Positions 11,649 through 23,030 of a stretch of 64,000 nt of DNA are shown in pieces. Origin of the DNA: Thermothielavioides terrestris NRRL 8126 (lineage: Eukaryota; Ascomycota; Sordariomycetes; Sordariales; Chaetomiaceae); assembly GCF_000226115.1 (NCBI RefSeq), contig NC_016457.1, positions 9,982,001-10,046,000 of the forward strand, read 5' to 3'. Every line of letters starts with the position of its first letter. The stretch's first letter is position 1. Made by a program: the position numbers and the translations under genes. The notes under the pieces were generated by a model. The model did no database searches, was not told the origin of the DNA, and was given only the letters and a program-made list of their open reading frames with translations.

Positions 11649-12772
11649 CACCGGGGTATTCGACAGCCACAGGAATGTTTCAAGAGATGTGGACGGCCGG
11701 ACGGGCGTTGTCGGTCGGGGGTATTAAGACAGAGGGTGCACCCAAAAACTCGCTCACTCAAGGTGATGGCCCGCGAGGGTATCAACTCGAGGGTGGCTTC
11801 CGCAGTAACGGGCTTGAAAACAAGATTCCACACCAGACTAGCGTATACTGCAAAGAACTCTTTACTATTCGTGAGTAAGCATGACAAAGTTCAAGTCCCC
11901 CATCTTGAGCCAGCATCCCCGGAGCTGCCGCCCCTCGCTGAGACAGGGCTCTTCGTCACATGGCCAATGGCTGCTCGCCCCGTCACATCCGATGCCTCCA
12001 CGCCCCGTTCCGAGATGTGCGGGGCAGGAGGCGGGGAGGCGGGGACGAGCCTCGGGTTGACATGCATTCCGTGCGGGAGGGTGGAGCAGGAGAGGCCCTT
12101 GGGGATCCGTTTCCCGGAGTCAGGCTTGGGTCTCTGTCGGGGGGGCCGTGTGGTGGGGACAGCGGCAGCCATATCGGATGCAAGCAACTGAAGCTGGAGG
12201 TTGTTTGCTTGTAGCATTGGGCACGGGCTCGGGCCGAAACCGTCATCTACGTGGTAACAGACCAACAGCTCTTCGCGCTCCAAGCACGAGGGAAGCTCCA
12301 AAGCGCTTTTGGAGACAGCGAAGTTGCGGCAGCCAGTCTCGCACCACCGAAAGCCTCCCGGGCTGTTTGTGTGCATGTCGAAAATGATCCAATCTCTGAT
12401 GTCCGTCTATCATGTCATTAACCTTTAGCCCAAAATGTATTTCGCCTAGAAGCGGCTGAGGTAACTAATCAGCCGCGGCCTTTCCAGTCTCTGCAAGTGT
12501 TAACAACAAACGCGAACCCGAGGACATTGGCGACGTCGCGGGGAGGCTAGAACAAGTTGGTGCAAACAGACGGAGGGGAACCTCAGGATCGCCTCTCATG
12601 ATCTGCAAGCCGGCTTGCCATATCCGAGGGTCGCAATACATAGGCGAGACAGGTGCACCAACGGCTCACCCGCACCAAAACTTCGTGGTGAACGCTGTGC
12701 AACATGAGTTCCGAAGCTCTGAACATGATTGCTCGTGGTTGTCCTCCCGTACCTCGTTAAGCCCCTTAATTA
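11649..12772. other. intergenic, 1.1 kb
   Basis: Upstream region of the monooxygenase. Several overlapping GC-rich ORFs on both strands (about 11890-12390) have no recognisable domain and look like shadows. No repeat or RNA gene seen. Confidence 0.4.
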
Positions 12773-13207
12773 TCATGCTGCACCCGGCTCTGTTTCCTCA
12801 GCCAGCTGGTCCGCCACCGTATCGCCAATCCTCTCCTCCTGGATCACAACCGGGTCCCGCATCACGTAGTAGCCTGCCCAGGACCCGAGGAACACCCCGC
12901 CCAAGACCACAAACACGACCAATTCCAGCCATTTTCGGTCCTCTGGGGAGCTCACCCAAGACGCGAGCCATCTTATCACGGGCGTGACGATTGCTTGGCG
13001 CTCCGGCTCGAGATCCGGATTCACCGTGATAAGTAGCGCCAGCGCCGCCAGCAGGATGACGGCCAGGAGCAGACACGTCACGACTTGGATGAGGGCCACC
13101 AGGATGGCGATGTCCCGGCTCGTCTCCAGAACTCTGAACCCGGCGACGACGAGAGGCGTGACTTGGTCGAACGCGTGGTGGATTTGCTTCGAATATGGCA
13201 AGCCCAT
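12773..13207 (-). CDS. small two-helix membrane protein with N-myristoylation-like start
   Basis: Single exon, 144 residues. The N-terminus MGLPYSK has Gly2 and Ser6, the pattern used for N-myristoylation. Two hydrophobic segments follow: residues ~37-60 (a Leu/Ala/Val-rich stretch after IAILVALIQ) and ~98-114 (LVVFVVLGGVFLGSW). Between them is a charged loop with NPDLEPERQ. The C-terminus is acidic. I take ATG 13207 as the start because the upstream in-frame sequence is Arg/His-rich and unlike coding sequence. No function is known to me; it could be a lipid-anchored membrane protein. Confidence 0.65.
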   Translation of the reverse strand: MGLPYSKQIHHAFDQVTPLVVAGFRVLETSRDIAILVALIQVVTCLLLAVILLAALALLITVNPDLEPERQAIVTPVIRWLASWVSSPEDRKWLELVVFVVLGGVFLGSWAGYYVMRDPVVIQEERIGDTVADQLAEETEPGAA

Positions 13208-13575
13208 TGTCAAAGGTAGGCGGCGGGAGGTTTCATGTGGTGATGCATATATGTAAAAGCGGATTAGGGAATCAGGGGTCTGCACAATCCGGTGCAAACG
13301 AGACACGAGATGGGTAGCCAGATGAACTTGTAGTTTAGGTAGATGAGCAATGACGACACGGTTACGCAACCGCATCTGTCCACCAGGGATATCCAAGCCA
13401 AAACAACAATAGCACGCCGGTGCGGCTACTAGAAATCGTGTATCAACAAATGGTGGTCATCAAATTCTCAATGCGACTTCCAATCCTTCCAGATCCTCAC
13501 AACATGGCCGACAGCAGAAACGTCCGTCCTTGCGTTGTCCCTTTTTTGTATAGACTGACCAACACCCCCGTCTTG
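13208..13575. other. intergenic, 368 bp
   Basis: Spacer between two minus-strand genes. No feature seen. Confidence 0.35.
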
Positions 13576-14053
13576 CTACGACTTTGGCAGATCTGTCGTC
13601 TTGATGTACTTGACATCGTCGAGCTCCCCCTTGGAATTGTCGTGCACCAGCACGTAACCCGCGTTGGGGTCGGTATTCCGCCGGGCCATCCGCGCAGCCA
13701 GGAGTATGGACGACGCCGCAATGATTCCGCAGATGGTGGTCATGGCGTACCTCCTAGCGGAGCGCCGACTCGAGTCAGCATGCACTGCGGTGCAGACTGC
13801 GTTGCAGACTGCGGGTAAAACGGTGCCGGGCGGGAACGCACCTCCTGAGCGCGTTGCTCTCGGGCAGATGTTCCTGGCCGCCGGGCCCGCCCATGTTGTT
13901 CGGGTCCTTGCCGGGGACCGCGGCCACATTGCGCGTCTGTCGGGCCAGGACGGGATGGCTGGGCCGGGAAGCTCCGATGTTGGGTGCACTTCTCGTCCCA
14001 GATAGCAGCGCCCCTAGACCTCGCTGCAGAACTCTCGTCTTTGGGTTGAGCAT
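13576..14053 (-). CDS. small single-helix protein, probably mitochondrial
   Basis: Two exons: 14053-13842 and 13753-13576; 129 residues. The first ~35 residues are basic with no acids (MLNPKTRVLQRGLGALLSG...), as in mitochondrial presequences. A Gly/Asn-rich segment DPNNMGGPGGQEHLPES follows, then one membrane helix (TTICGIIAASSILLAARM) and a polar tail ending TTDLPKS. The 88-bp intron has GTGCGT...TAG borders and keeps frame. I do not recognise the family. Confidence 0.65.
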
Positions 14054-14466
14054 CACGGGTGCCGTGCAATTACTCTTAGAATAGAGCGTGCGTGTTTTGT
14101 TGGGAATCGCACGAATCTCGAAGTATTTAACAGGAGATGATGGATCTGGGGGGATCTGGTTGGTTTTATGGCTCGTCCTGATCATGACCTCACAGGTGTG
14201 ACAGAGGTGGTGGCAGGATGCGGGGATGACCGTCGCCACCCATGGGGAATGGCTATCCGCCCCGTGCCCTCAGCAAGGTCGAGACACGCGTGGATTCTCG
14301 GCCAACTCGAGGTGTATCGGAGTCGCTGACTGGCTACTCGACTGGTCCACAGTTGAATTGGGTGGCATGATCATGCCCAGGCCAATGTCCGTCACCACCA
14401 TACGGTGGCAGGCCGTTTGGGCGAACACTGTGTCTGGGTCTACGCTTGGCTCTTTTTCCGACACCC
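14054..14466. other. intergenic, 413 bp
   Basis: Lies between the start of the small protein and the 3' end of the P450. A 97-codon plus-strand ORF here has no domain. Nothing else seen. Confidence 0.35.
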
Positions 14467-16292
14467 TCACCTTGAGCTTTCTCCGCTACCTAGTCTATCT
14501 CGAGAGTCGGCTGGAATAAACCTCGCCTTAACGCCTGTCATCATCGCTATGAAGTAGCAGGGCATCTCTTCCTCTTTGGGCAGGACCGTGATCTTCAAGT
14601 CGAACTCTCTCAGCAAGGCCGGAATCACTTTGTAGACAACCATCTCGGCGAGGTGTCTCCCCGGACACGCCCTGGCCCCGGCACCCCACGTGAGGTTCGT
14701 TCTCTCCATGATCCGCACCTTGGCCGGGTCATCATCGCGCAACCACCGGTCTGGGTTGTACTCGGCGGCGTCGTCACCGAAGATGTCGGGATTCACGTGC
14801 AGCGCTACAGGGTTGCAGCCAACCGTGGTGCCGGCTGGGAAGAAGTAGCCATGGACGGAGAGACCGCCGGCGGGCACCTTGCGCGAGAGCGACATGCTGA
14901 TAACGGGGTGCAAACGCTGCGCCTCCTTGATACACGCTTGTGCGTACCGCATGCGCACCGCAGCATCGTAGGATGGTGGTCCCGGATTGCGGCGAATCTC
15001 TCTTGACACTCTGTCTTGGACACCGGGATGAGATCCGATCATGGCCATGGTGGCGGTCAGCGCCGAGCACATGGTTTCATGGCCGGCCCCGAAGTTGGTC
15101 ACGGCGAGGCGGCGCAGGTATGTCTCGGTGAACTCGGGCCGGTCCTTATGGAGCTGGATCAGGTCTGCAAGGAGGTCTTTACGGCGGTCCTTTGTCGTCG
15201 GAGCTGAGGCTGACTCGCGGAGGGCACTAGCAATCCTCTTGGACGACTTCTGGTAAACGGGCTGATGAACTGCCTCGTCAGTATTCGACCCGGGTAGCTA
15301 CGCGCCAGGAATGGTTCCCTCCTGGTTCACTCACCGTAAAGAAGGGCTTGAAGTTCTTTGGCGTCTTGAAGGTCACACCCCAGATGTTGGCGAACGCGCG
15401 GCCGACAGTCTTGGAAAGGAACGCGATCTTGGTCACCGCGGGAAACAGGCCGAAGACGCTCTTTCGCTTCCATCCGAGATAGCTCTGGGTGCTGGTGCCG
15501 CCGTCAGACCGGTTCTCGATGTATCTCGGCGACCACGAGAGCACCACGGCCCCTAGGCATTCGACTGTGACGATGTGCATCCATTCCTTCAAGTCGACCT
15601 CGGCACCGTTCAGGGATCTCAGCTCGGCAATAGCACGTCTAATGACCTGATCCACGGCGGCCTCGAATTTCAGGAGGTTGGCAGTTGAGTACAGCGGGCC
15701 GATCAGACGCCTCTGCGTTCGGTACCGCCTGACGTCGAACTCTGAAAGTAGGTCGAGCGTGTCCGGGAAATGCACGTTGAGCCGCCAGTCCAGATCGGGC
15801 TTATTCAGCGCTGTCGCCACTGGGGAAGAAGGGTCATCAGTACCGGCCGTTGCTCTGAGATCAAGGTCTCCGTAACTCACAGTAGAAATCCGACTTCTCA
15901 TACCCGTTCCCGGCGCCTGGATGCTGTTAAAAGAAGGAACGCCCAAGACCTGATCGAGTCATACGGAATCTCAGGGACTTACGGTAAATTTGCTTGAACG
16001 CTTCTGCGGAGTTGAACCACACCTCGTCGGGCCCGACGCGGACGACTGGTCCATAAGTTTGATGAAGCGTCTTTCCCAAGTCGCGGGATCTCCCATTCCT
16101 CACATAAAACGCCTGCCAGGCGTTGGAGATGGCCGCGAGTCTCGGCCCAGGGATCCGGGCTAGCGGGTGAAACCAGAGGCGGTAGACGACCAGAGCCAGC
16201 AATGATATGAATATGAGCTCAAACAAGAGGACCAGCAGCCCGAGAAGGGACCGAAAGAGCGCCCAGATCCCAAAGTTGCTGCCAATGTCCAT
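14467..16292 (-). CDS. cytochrome P450 monooxygenase
   Basis: Four exons: 16292-15983, 15916-15881, 15819-15335, 15261-14467; 541 residues. It has an N-terminal membrane anchor (residues ~10-40) followed by a Pro-rich hinge (PLARIPGPRLA). The I-helix oxygen motif AGHET is at residues 336-340, ExxR (EAQR) at 390-393, and the PERF-like block is NPDRWL. The haem loop is WGAGARACPG with Cys476, where Trp replaces the usual Phe. The second exon is only 36 bp and carries the conserved YEKSDFY segment. It is probably ER-bound and oxidises a pathway intermediate with a P450 reductase from elsewhere. Confidence 0.93.
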
Positions 16293-16879
16293 GACGGGGT
16301 GGCCTGTGACGGAGAACGGTTAGTCTGGGTGAAAGGCCGATCCTTTTTGGACGCGATCTGTCCATGTCGGAGGGAGAAGGGCAGTCGTACCCTGTCAAAC
16401 TAATAATGCAGGCTCGTGTGAATGCATCATGCTTTCAACTTGAAGAAAACAACATGCTTGCCGTGTTCATTGCCCGTCAAGCTTCGCGTTTTCATATCAC
16501 AGGTGACTGTTCAGGTGCAAATTTGGTCCAAGCTCATGTTATGGTTCGTTAGGTAATTACGCGATTGGCGCAAGAGCCACTTCCGGGCTGCGCAACTTAG
16601 GCCGGGTGGGAGTGTCCGTCTCGCTCGATGAACAGCAAGGGGTGTTTATGAATTACATACACTACGATCATGCTTCATGGGGCAACCAGCAAAGCATCGC
16701 CCAGTTGTTAGCCGAGCCGCCCTGGTGGTTTGGCCGAGAAAGCGATATTCCGAACAGATCGAACGGTCAGGGTCACCAGGTAAGGTAGTTGTGGATTGCG
16801 ACGATCAACGTGTAACATACAGTAAAATTCACTGAGGGACACGCGAAAATTTCAACCTACCCACCGCAATAGCCTCAGC
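16293..16879. other. intergenic, 587 bp
   Basis: Upstream of the P450 and downstream of the Rieske/FAD reductase. Somewhat AT-richer than the genes; no element recognised. Confidence 0.4.
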
Positions 16880-18694
16880 TCACTGCGGTGGACCGATGCT
16901 GAGAATGTCCAAGCCGGCCTGGAGCTGCGATTTGGTCGGCATGCGGTTCAGCGACATCAGCTGGGCGCACTGGGCCATGGCGGGATCCATGCCCATGCTG
17001 GCCATGGCCACGACCGTCTCGCCCTTGGCGTAGTACGCCACCCACTTACCCTGGTCCGGGTCGCCCTGCAGCACCAGGTCGTCCCAGCCGCTGGCCGTGG
17101 TGTTGCCGCAGTACCGCAGCTGCGACCCGAGCGCGCTCCAGAAGACCGGCGTGTAGAACTCGGGCGTGCGGTCCGGCTTCAGGATGTGGCTGGCCACCGA
17201 CCGGCCCGAGTTCTGCGCCACGTTCCAGTGCTCGATCCGCACGGGCCTGCCCTCGCCGCCGGGGCCGCGGTACGGGTGCGTAGCGATGTCGCCGATCGCA
17301 TACACGTCCTTGAGGCCGACTACCGAGAACGCCTCGTCCACCTTCAGGCTCCCGTCCTGCTCGAGCTGCACAGCGCTATTGCCCTTCAGATATTCGGTCG
17401 CCGGCGCGACGCCGACGCCGAGAATCACCAAATCGGCGTCGAGTTTGGTGCCATCCTTCAGGTGGATGGATCCGACGTGGGACGGCGTGGACGCAGAAGG
17501 CTCGGCCTTCTCGACGCCGGCCGACATGTAGAATTTGACACCCTTCGCCTCCACCCCTTTCCTGACGATGTTGCCTACCCTCTCACCGAGCACGCGCTCC
17601 AACGGCGCCTTCTCCATCCCCACAACCGTCACGTCATTGCCGCTGGCCGTGGCCACCGCAATCTCCATGCCGATGAAGGACGACCCAATTATCACGATCT
17701 TTTTGCCCTTATCTCCGATGGCGTCGACGATCCGCTTCGCGTCGTGGACATTGCGCAGGGTGAAGATATTTGCCAGCTCCTTGAAGCCCTGCAGCGGCAG
17801 AACGCGTGGTGTCCCGCCGGTCGAGAGGACCAGTTTGGTGTAAGCAAACTTGCCGCCGGACTTGGTGGTGACCGTCTTGGTGCCGAAGTCCACGCCGGTG
17901 ACCTCGTCGTGGACGATGTCGACGCTGCCAGACTTGTACCAGGCCTCATCGCGCCACTGGAGCTTCGCCAAGTCCGTCAAGAGCGCCTTACTGAGCTTGG
18001 GGCGGTCGATGGGCAGGTAGCCCTCGTTGGAGATGAGCGTGATGGCGCCCTGGTAGCCACCGTTGCGCAGGCCTTCGATGACGCCGAGCGCGCCGGAGCC
18101 GCCACCCACGACAAGCACCTTGTCACCGCCCGTCGCTGTGCACTTGAAGTTGGGCTTGCGGTGGCCCCGCTTGATCGTTTCCGCATCGCCCGTGATATAG
18201 ACGGCGCCGTCGCGCTCGGTCGCCTTGAAAATGGGGAGTTCGTCGAGGGCTGGAGCATCTTCGACGTCGCCGGTCTTGGCATTGAAGCATGCTACAGTTG
18301 TCCGCAATGGTCAGCGGAGCGGAGAGGGGAAGGAAGCACCAGGACAAGCAGGATTCTTACCTCCGTGCCAGGGGCAGGTTATCTTGCCGTTCGTCCCCAG
18401 GACGCCCTTGACCAGAGGCGCGCCGTAGTGGGTGCACCGGGGGCCGATCGCCTGGACTGTTCCGGCGGCATTGAGCAGCAAGACCTTGGCATCAAGACCT
18501 TCCACCTCGACCTCCTGCTTCTCGCCGGGCTGCAGCGCGAGCGAGGTGACCCCTTTGAGCCTGTATTCCTGTGCCATCCTGCGAGCTATCACCGAGAATA
18601 AGCGCCGCTGCGTTGCTGGACTCGTCGAGACAAACGGACGTCGGGTTGGGAGAGCCAAACAGATCCTGCGAAGAGGAGCCAAAGCGGCTGTCAT
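16880..18694 (-). CDS. Rieske-FAD/NAD(P) reductase, AIFM3-like
   Basis: Two exons: 18694-18361 and 18291-16880; 581 residues. The basic, Ser/Arg-rich first ~40 residues look like a mitochondrial presequence. A Rieske [2Fe-2S] domain follows, with ligands Cys87, His89 (CTHYG), Cys107 and His110 (CPWHG). Then comes a two-dinucleotide-binding flavoprotein: FAD loop VVGGGSGALG, NAD loop IIGSSFIGME, and a later YAIGDIA motif. This order matches AIFM3-type and Rieske ferredoxin-reductase-like proteins. It moves electrons from NAD(P)H through FAD to an iron-sulfur centre. It sits between the P450 and the esterase, so it could supply electrons to pathway enzymes or be an unrelated housekeeping gene. 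Confidence 0.9.
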
Positions 18695-19644
18695 CAAGTC
18701 GTCGATTCTCGTCTATGTAAAAAGGAGGGGAACCAGCTCAACATGGGACAAGGTCCGAAACCACCGTATGGGGGAACGCTCTGGTCGCGCCATCATGCGT
18801 CAACCCATCTTTGGCTGCATGGCAGGAGCAAGGGAGCGCGCAGCAAAATGAGGGGCATCATCCGTAATCAGTGTTGTTTGAGTGGCTCGGACCCCGCTTC
18901 CCTTCCCCCACTCGCTTCCAAACGAACACCATGGAGGGCACTTGCTGTCGTCATAGCGGGGCAGATTAGTGAGGTGGGCTCTGTAACTTGCGTACGGAAG
19001 TTCTTTGCATGTACCTGCCCGTACATACTGTATGTGCACTGTCTTACTTCGTAGTTGATCACCGTCAGCACGCAATCTTTTAAAACAGCAATCAATTGAT
19101 CCTCCAGCAGCTGTTTGGTGTTTCACGCCGTGGATTCGTTCAAGGCGTCTGTCGACCTCTCAGGTACTGCGCTGCAACGGGGTGTCTTAACAGCCGGGTA
19201 TAAGTGGGTTGATCTAGCGAGCCGGAAGAACAAAACAAAAAGAACAGGGAAAGGGGGGATTCAACTCGGTGGAGCAGGAGCCCAGCCTCCAGGTGCTTTG
19301 GGCGTCCCCATATTCCGCATTGCGTGGCATGGCATATCCCTTGGTCCTCAAGTCCAGAAGTTCCGGCCTTCAGAGAACCGCAACTCGCGTTCAAGAAACC
19401 ACGTGCCATGGAGCTTCTTTCCGGGGTGGAGCGGGCACCTTCCACCTCCCCTGAGCACAGACTTCCTCCCGGTTGCTGCTGCCGGCAATCGAAACGCGGG
19501 GAAAGGCCGTGGACACGGCCCCACACGCCGTGGTTGACCCGCCCCCAGCCAGAGAAGGCACCTCCAAGTACGATAGTCCTTCGCTCGTCGCCACGCCGAT
19601 GACGCTTGCGGAAGGCCGGAGGAAACCGACGGAACCGCAGAACA
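18695..19644. other. divergent promoter region, 950 bp
   Basis: Separates the starts of the Rieske/FAD reductase (minus) and the esterase (plus). The overlapping ORFs on both strands carry no domain. No clear operator palindrome was found by eye. Confidence 0.4.
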
Positions 19645-21018
19645 ATGAGCAGCCTGACGTCGTCAGATGAGCGGCCTGCTGGCCATGGAGCAACTGCTCC
19701 CTCGCGTCCAGCGGACCAGGTGTCAATGTCAAACACCGCCGGGGAGACCCAGCTCGAAGGCGACCCCAAGTCCAACGAGGGCGTCAACCTTGACGACTTG
19801 ATTGAAGAACACATCCTCCCCAAGCTGGACCCTGACTTCCTGGAGTACTTTGCCAGCGTCCAGGCTCGACAACGGGCGCAGGGACAACTAGCTCCCACAA
19901 ACTCGATCGAGCGCGTGCGCGCGCACCCAGAGCTCTACCGCGCCCCCTGTGCTCTCGACACATCGGGCTACCCGAGGGTTACCGACCACGTCTGTCCGTC
20001 GCGGGACAATGTCGACATCCCGGTGCGGGTTTATCACCCGGATCCCGCGACGCACGGGTCCGGGCCTTACCCGGTCCATCTGAACTTCCACGGCAAGTCG
20101 TCCCGATCGTTCTGGTCGTTGGGTTGAGCCTCGGGCTGACTGACTCGGTTCTGCAGGTGGTGGGTTTGTTCTCGGCGATTTGACCACCGAGGGTGCCCTT
20201 TGCCTCAGCATGCGCGAGGCTGGGGTGGTGGTCGTTGATGTCGACTATCGTCTCTGTCCAGGTACTTCACGCCAAACCCTTTCGGACTTGCTGCATGTAC
20301 ATACCTTGGGAGCCTGCTGACTGTTGAAAGAATCAACATGGGGTACAGCCTTCCAGGATGCGTGGGATGCATTGAATTGGGTAAGAAACACCCCCGCACA
20401 TGTGTAGTGGCAGTCTGGACGGTGCTAAGCTCGTTTCGCATTCCATAACAGGTCCGAGACTCGGCCGGGTTGCTCAACGTGAATCCTTCCTCCATCTCCA
20501 TAGGTGGCGTCTCGGCGGGAGCGCACATCTCGTTGGTCCTGCAACACATGGCACGCGACGCCGGCATCCCCTTGAAGCTGTGCATGGCGTCTGTAACGCC
20601 GTCCAGTGACGTGCTGACTTACAAGTACTACACCGATTCCCCGTTTCCGTCCTTCCACGAGTTCTACCGGGGACCAGTGCTGCCTTGGGAGCGCATCAAG
20701 TTCTTCGGCCGTACGTGCATCCCGCCGGAGAAGCTTCCCGAATTGCGCGAGATGTGGCCCGAATGGTGGTTCGCACCCCTTCGCGCGCCCAACTGGAGCA
20801 ACCTCTGCGATACGTTCATCCGGACCGCCGAGGCAGATCCCTTGCGAGACGAAGGAGAAGCCTACGGAATGAAGCTCGCCGACGGGGGGAACAAGGTGAC
20901 GATCAAGAGATACCTTGGCTGCCCACACACTTTTATGTACATTAATGCCATGAAGCGGAAGCACGAGTACGACCAGGACTCGATTGCCGCTTTGAGGGCT
21001 GCGCATGCCCTTGGTTGA
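19645..21018 (+). CDS. alpha/beta-hydrolase, HSL-type esterase
   Basis: Four exons: 19645-20092, 20157-20261, 20331-20380, 20452-21018; 389 residues. The oxyanion motif HGGGF is at residues 149-153, the nucleophile motif GVSAG has Ser222, the acid is probably in AEADPLRDEG, and His in CPHTFMY. These define the hormone-sensitive-lipase branch of serine esterases. The first intron begins with GC (GCAAGT) rather than GT, and the codon for Gly150 is split across it; the three others are GT-AG. No signal peptide, so probably cytosolic. In a polyketide pathway it could remove an ester or act on a thioester or lactone intermediate. Confidence 0.88.
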
Positions 21019-21285
21019 CCGGGGAGACACGACAGGATGAGGCGGCAATCATTTTTCGACAGTCATTCTTCGTACGGTGTGAGCGTGGCGTCTGCTGATA
21101 CTGAATCAATACAATTGCGTAGAACTCAGATACAAGTCCATATCCCTCTCAAAGCCATTTAGACGTTTGTTTCTGCTCCGGTGGTTTCCTTCCAACCCGC
21201 TCCTCGAGTCCATGTGCCCCGTCGTCCACCTTGGGCAAGATCCGAATTCCTTCCGTGGTCTCCGGAGACCACAAGAAACACTGGC

Positions 21286-21963
21286 TCAAGAAGTAGGGTA
21301 CTTCTCTCCTTGATCCCACTGGCCAGTTGTTAGCTAGTTTTGCCACACATGCAACAGGTGAGAACCCTCGGGCTCATGGGACCAACATACATGTTCAACG
21401 ATGCAACCGGCTTCCCACCGGAACCGGTCGACCACCTCTCCAATACCCCCAGCCCTGTAGTTGACCCAGGACATGTTCCCCTGGATGGTGGAACGGAGGT
21501 AGGTGATGGGCGTGCTTTGCCAGATAGGGCTCAGGATGCTCCAAGCCGACTCAGATCCGTTCCGAGCTGCTGGGTTGTGGTTCTTTGGCCGAAGCACATG
21601 TCAGACAGTCATGCACGTTGTTCAGGATCCGGTGTTGGGGGACCGGGGGCATGGTGGGGGGGGGGGGGGGGGGGGGAAAGGGGGAAGCGGTGCTCATACG
21701 ATGTAATCGGCCGCAATGTACTCGAACGCCTTGGTGATGTTCTTGGACTTGCCAACAAAGGCCTCTACAAAGTCCGCAAAACGGGCGTCCGTTACGTTCT
21801 GCGTGGGAGGCGGATTCATCCTCACACACGGCGGCGGGGCTTTCAACTGGCGTTCGAGCAGGAGGCTGCTCGCGATCTCGATCACAGCCGCCTTGCCCAT
21901 TGGCACCGCGAACGCCGGGAGCGGCGCGGCGAGCACCGCTAGGAGGCAGCCAGAGAGACGCAT
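21286..21963 (-). CDS. secreted SnoaL/NTF2-like protein
   Basis: Three exons: 21963-21700, 21582-21391, 21318-21286; 162 residues. The N-terminus is a signal peptide (MRLSGCLLAVLAAPLPAFA). The body has the SnoaL-like pattern: a helix (FADFVEAFVGKSKNITKAF), YIAADYI, then NHNPAARNGSESAW, and a C-terminal EHWDQ motif that is complete only when the 72-bp second intron (21319-21390) is removed. SnoaL-fold proteins include polyketide cyclases, isomerases and dehydratases as well as proteins of unknown role. The first intron (21583-21699) holds a run of 21 G on the plus strand. An export signal is unusual for a biosynthetic cyclase. Confidence 0.8.
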
Positions 21964-23030
21964 TGTAGGAAGGGTACCTGTTGCGGACTCAGAGCACGCA
22001 AACCGAAGTGGCGAGGGAGCATGCTGTGTTTGTGTAGAAGCTGCATGGGCTCGGGCTGGACAATGTGGGCATTATATATCCTTCGCGCACAGGCGGGGAT
22101 GCGTGTGCTTGGCCAATTTCGAAAGGTATCATCCGGTGGCATTTTCCCGTTCCCGGTTCTATATTGGGGCGGCTTTTCGTCTAAAACCGACTCCAAGGTC
22201 TGGGACTGATAATCCTTGATCATACCCGCGCTGCTAAACGATGGCTACGAACCTGGGTCTCCATTTGTAGGCTTTGCCGCATGTCCTTGAACGGCACTTG
22301 CCATTCGGAATCCTGTTTCCCATTCGAACAGGAGGGCGTTGATCTGGGAACGCATGTTTATATTTGCGGAAACATGCCATACCTGCGGGAACCATAAGCA
22401 GCTGCTCAATGGTGATCTGCCTATCCGTGCGAGGATCAATTTCCCACCCGCATGGTTATTATATCCACGACATTGCCCGAGTTCAAATCCGTGACCACCT
22501 GGAACCACGGACATATCGGAAACATGGTTGTGGTTTCTGCACCTTCTGTTTTACATAACCTGTGAAGTTTGAGACCTCTCTACCCTTGGGTTGTTATAGC
22601 TGTCCTAAAAAGCGGTGTATTTCGCCCGCCACAACTCTTCGTTGTCCCTGACCAGCGGTGTATTAATCCGCACAGCGTGAGCCGAAACTCCTTGGCGATA
22701 CAGACGGCTGTGGAGAGTGAAGGGAAGGGTTGCTAAGTCCAGTCGCCTAGACTAATCCGCAACTTCGAATTATCGGTCTCCAAACCGGGGCTGAAATCCG
22801 GCGTTCCTCCTTGGGTGACTGGCGCTTGAGGTGCTCCTGAAACATCCGATATATCAAAGGTATCACCTTGAACGAGATGGTAAGTTACTGAAACAGTTAA
22901 AGTCATACGGATTGCACTTACAGCTCAAGCCCAGACTCCCCAAACCATGTTCCTCACCCAGCAAGCCATCATGCCCACTGATGGATACGTCAGTGTCGTG
23001 TGCAACAAGTAAAGTGGTTGGGGTCAGATC
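21964..23030. other. intergenic, 1.07 kb
   Basis: Contains the TATA box above. ORFs here (for example 22245-22514, minus) show no domain. Composition is more AT-rich than the flanking genes. Confidence 0.4.
22072..22079 (-). promoter_or_regulatory. TATA box of the SnoaL-like gene
   Basis: Reads TATATAA on the minus strand, about 110 bp before the start codon at 21963. Position and sequence fit a core promoter; not otherwise supported. Confidence 0.45.

Noticed and set aside
17186..18601. A 471-codon plus-strand ORF
   Set aside because: It is the antisense shadow of the Rieske/FAD reductase, whose motifs are unambiguous.
22411..22506. A tRNA-like T-loop (gttcaaatcc) with a nearby partial acceptor match
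   Set aside because: The stem pairing has a mismatch, no D-arm or anticodon arm can be drawn, and the length is wrong for a tRNA.
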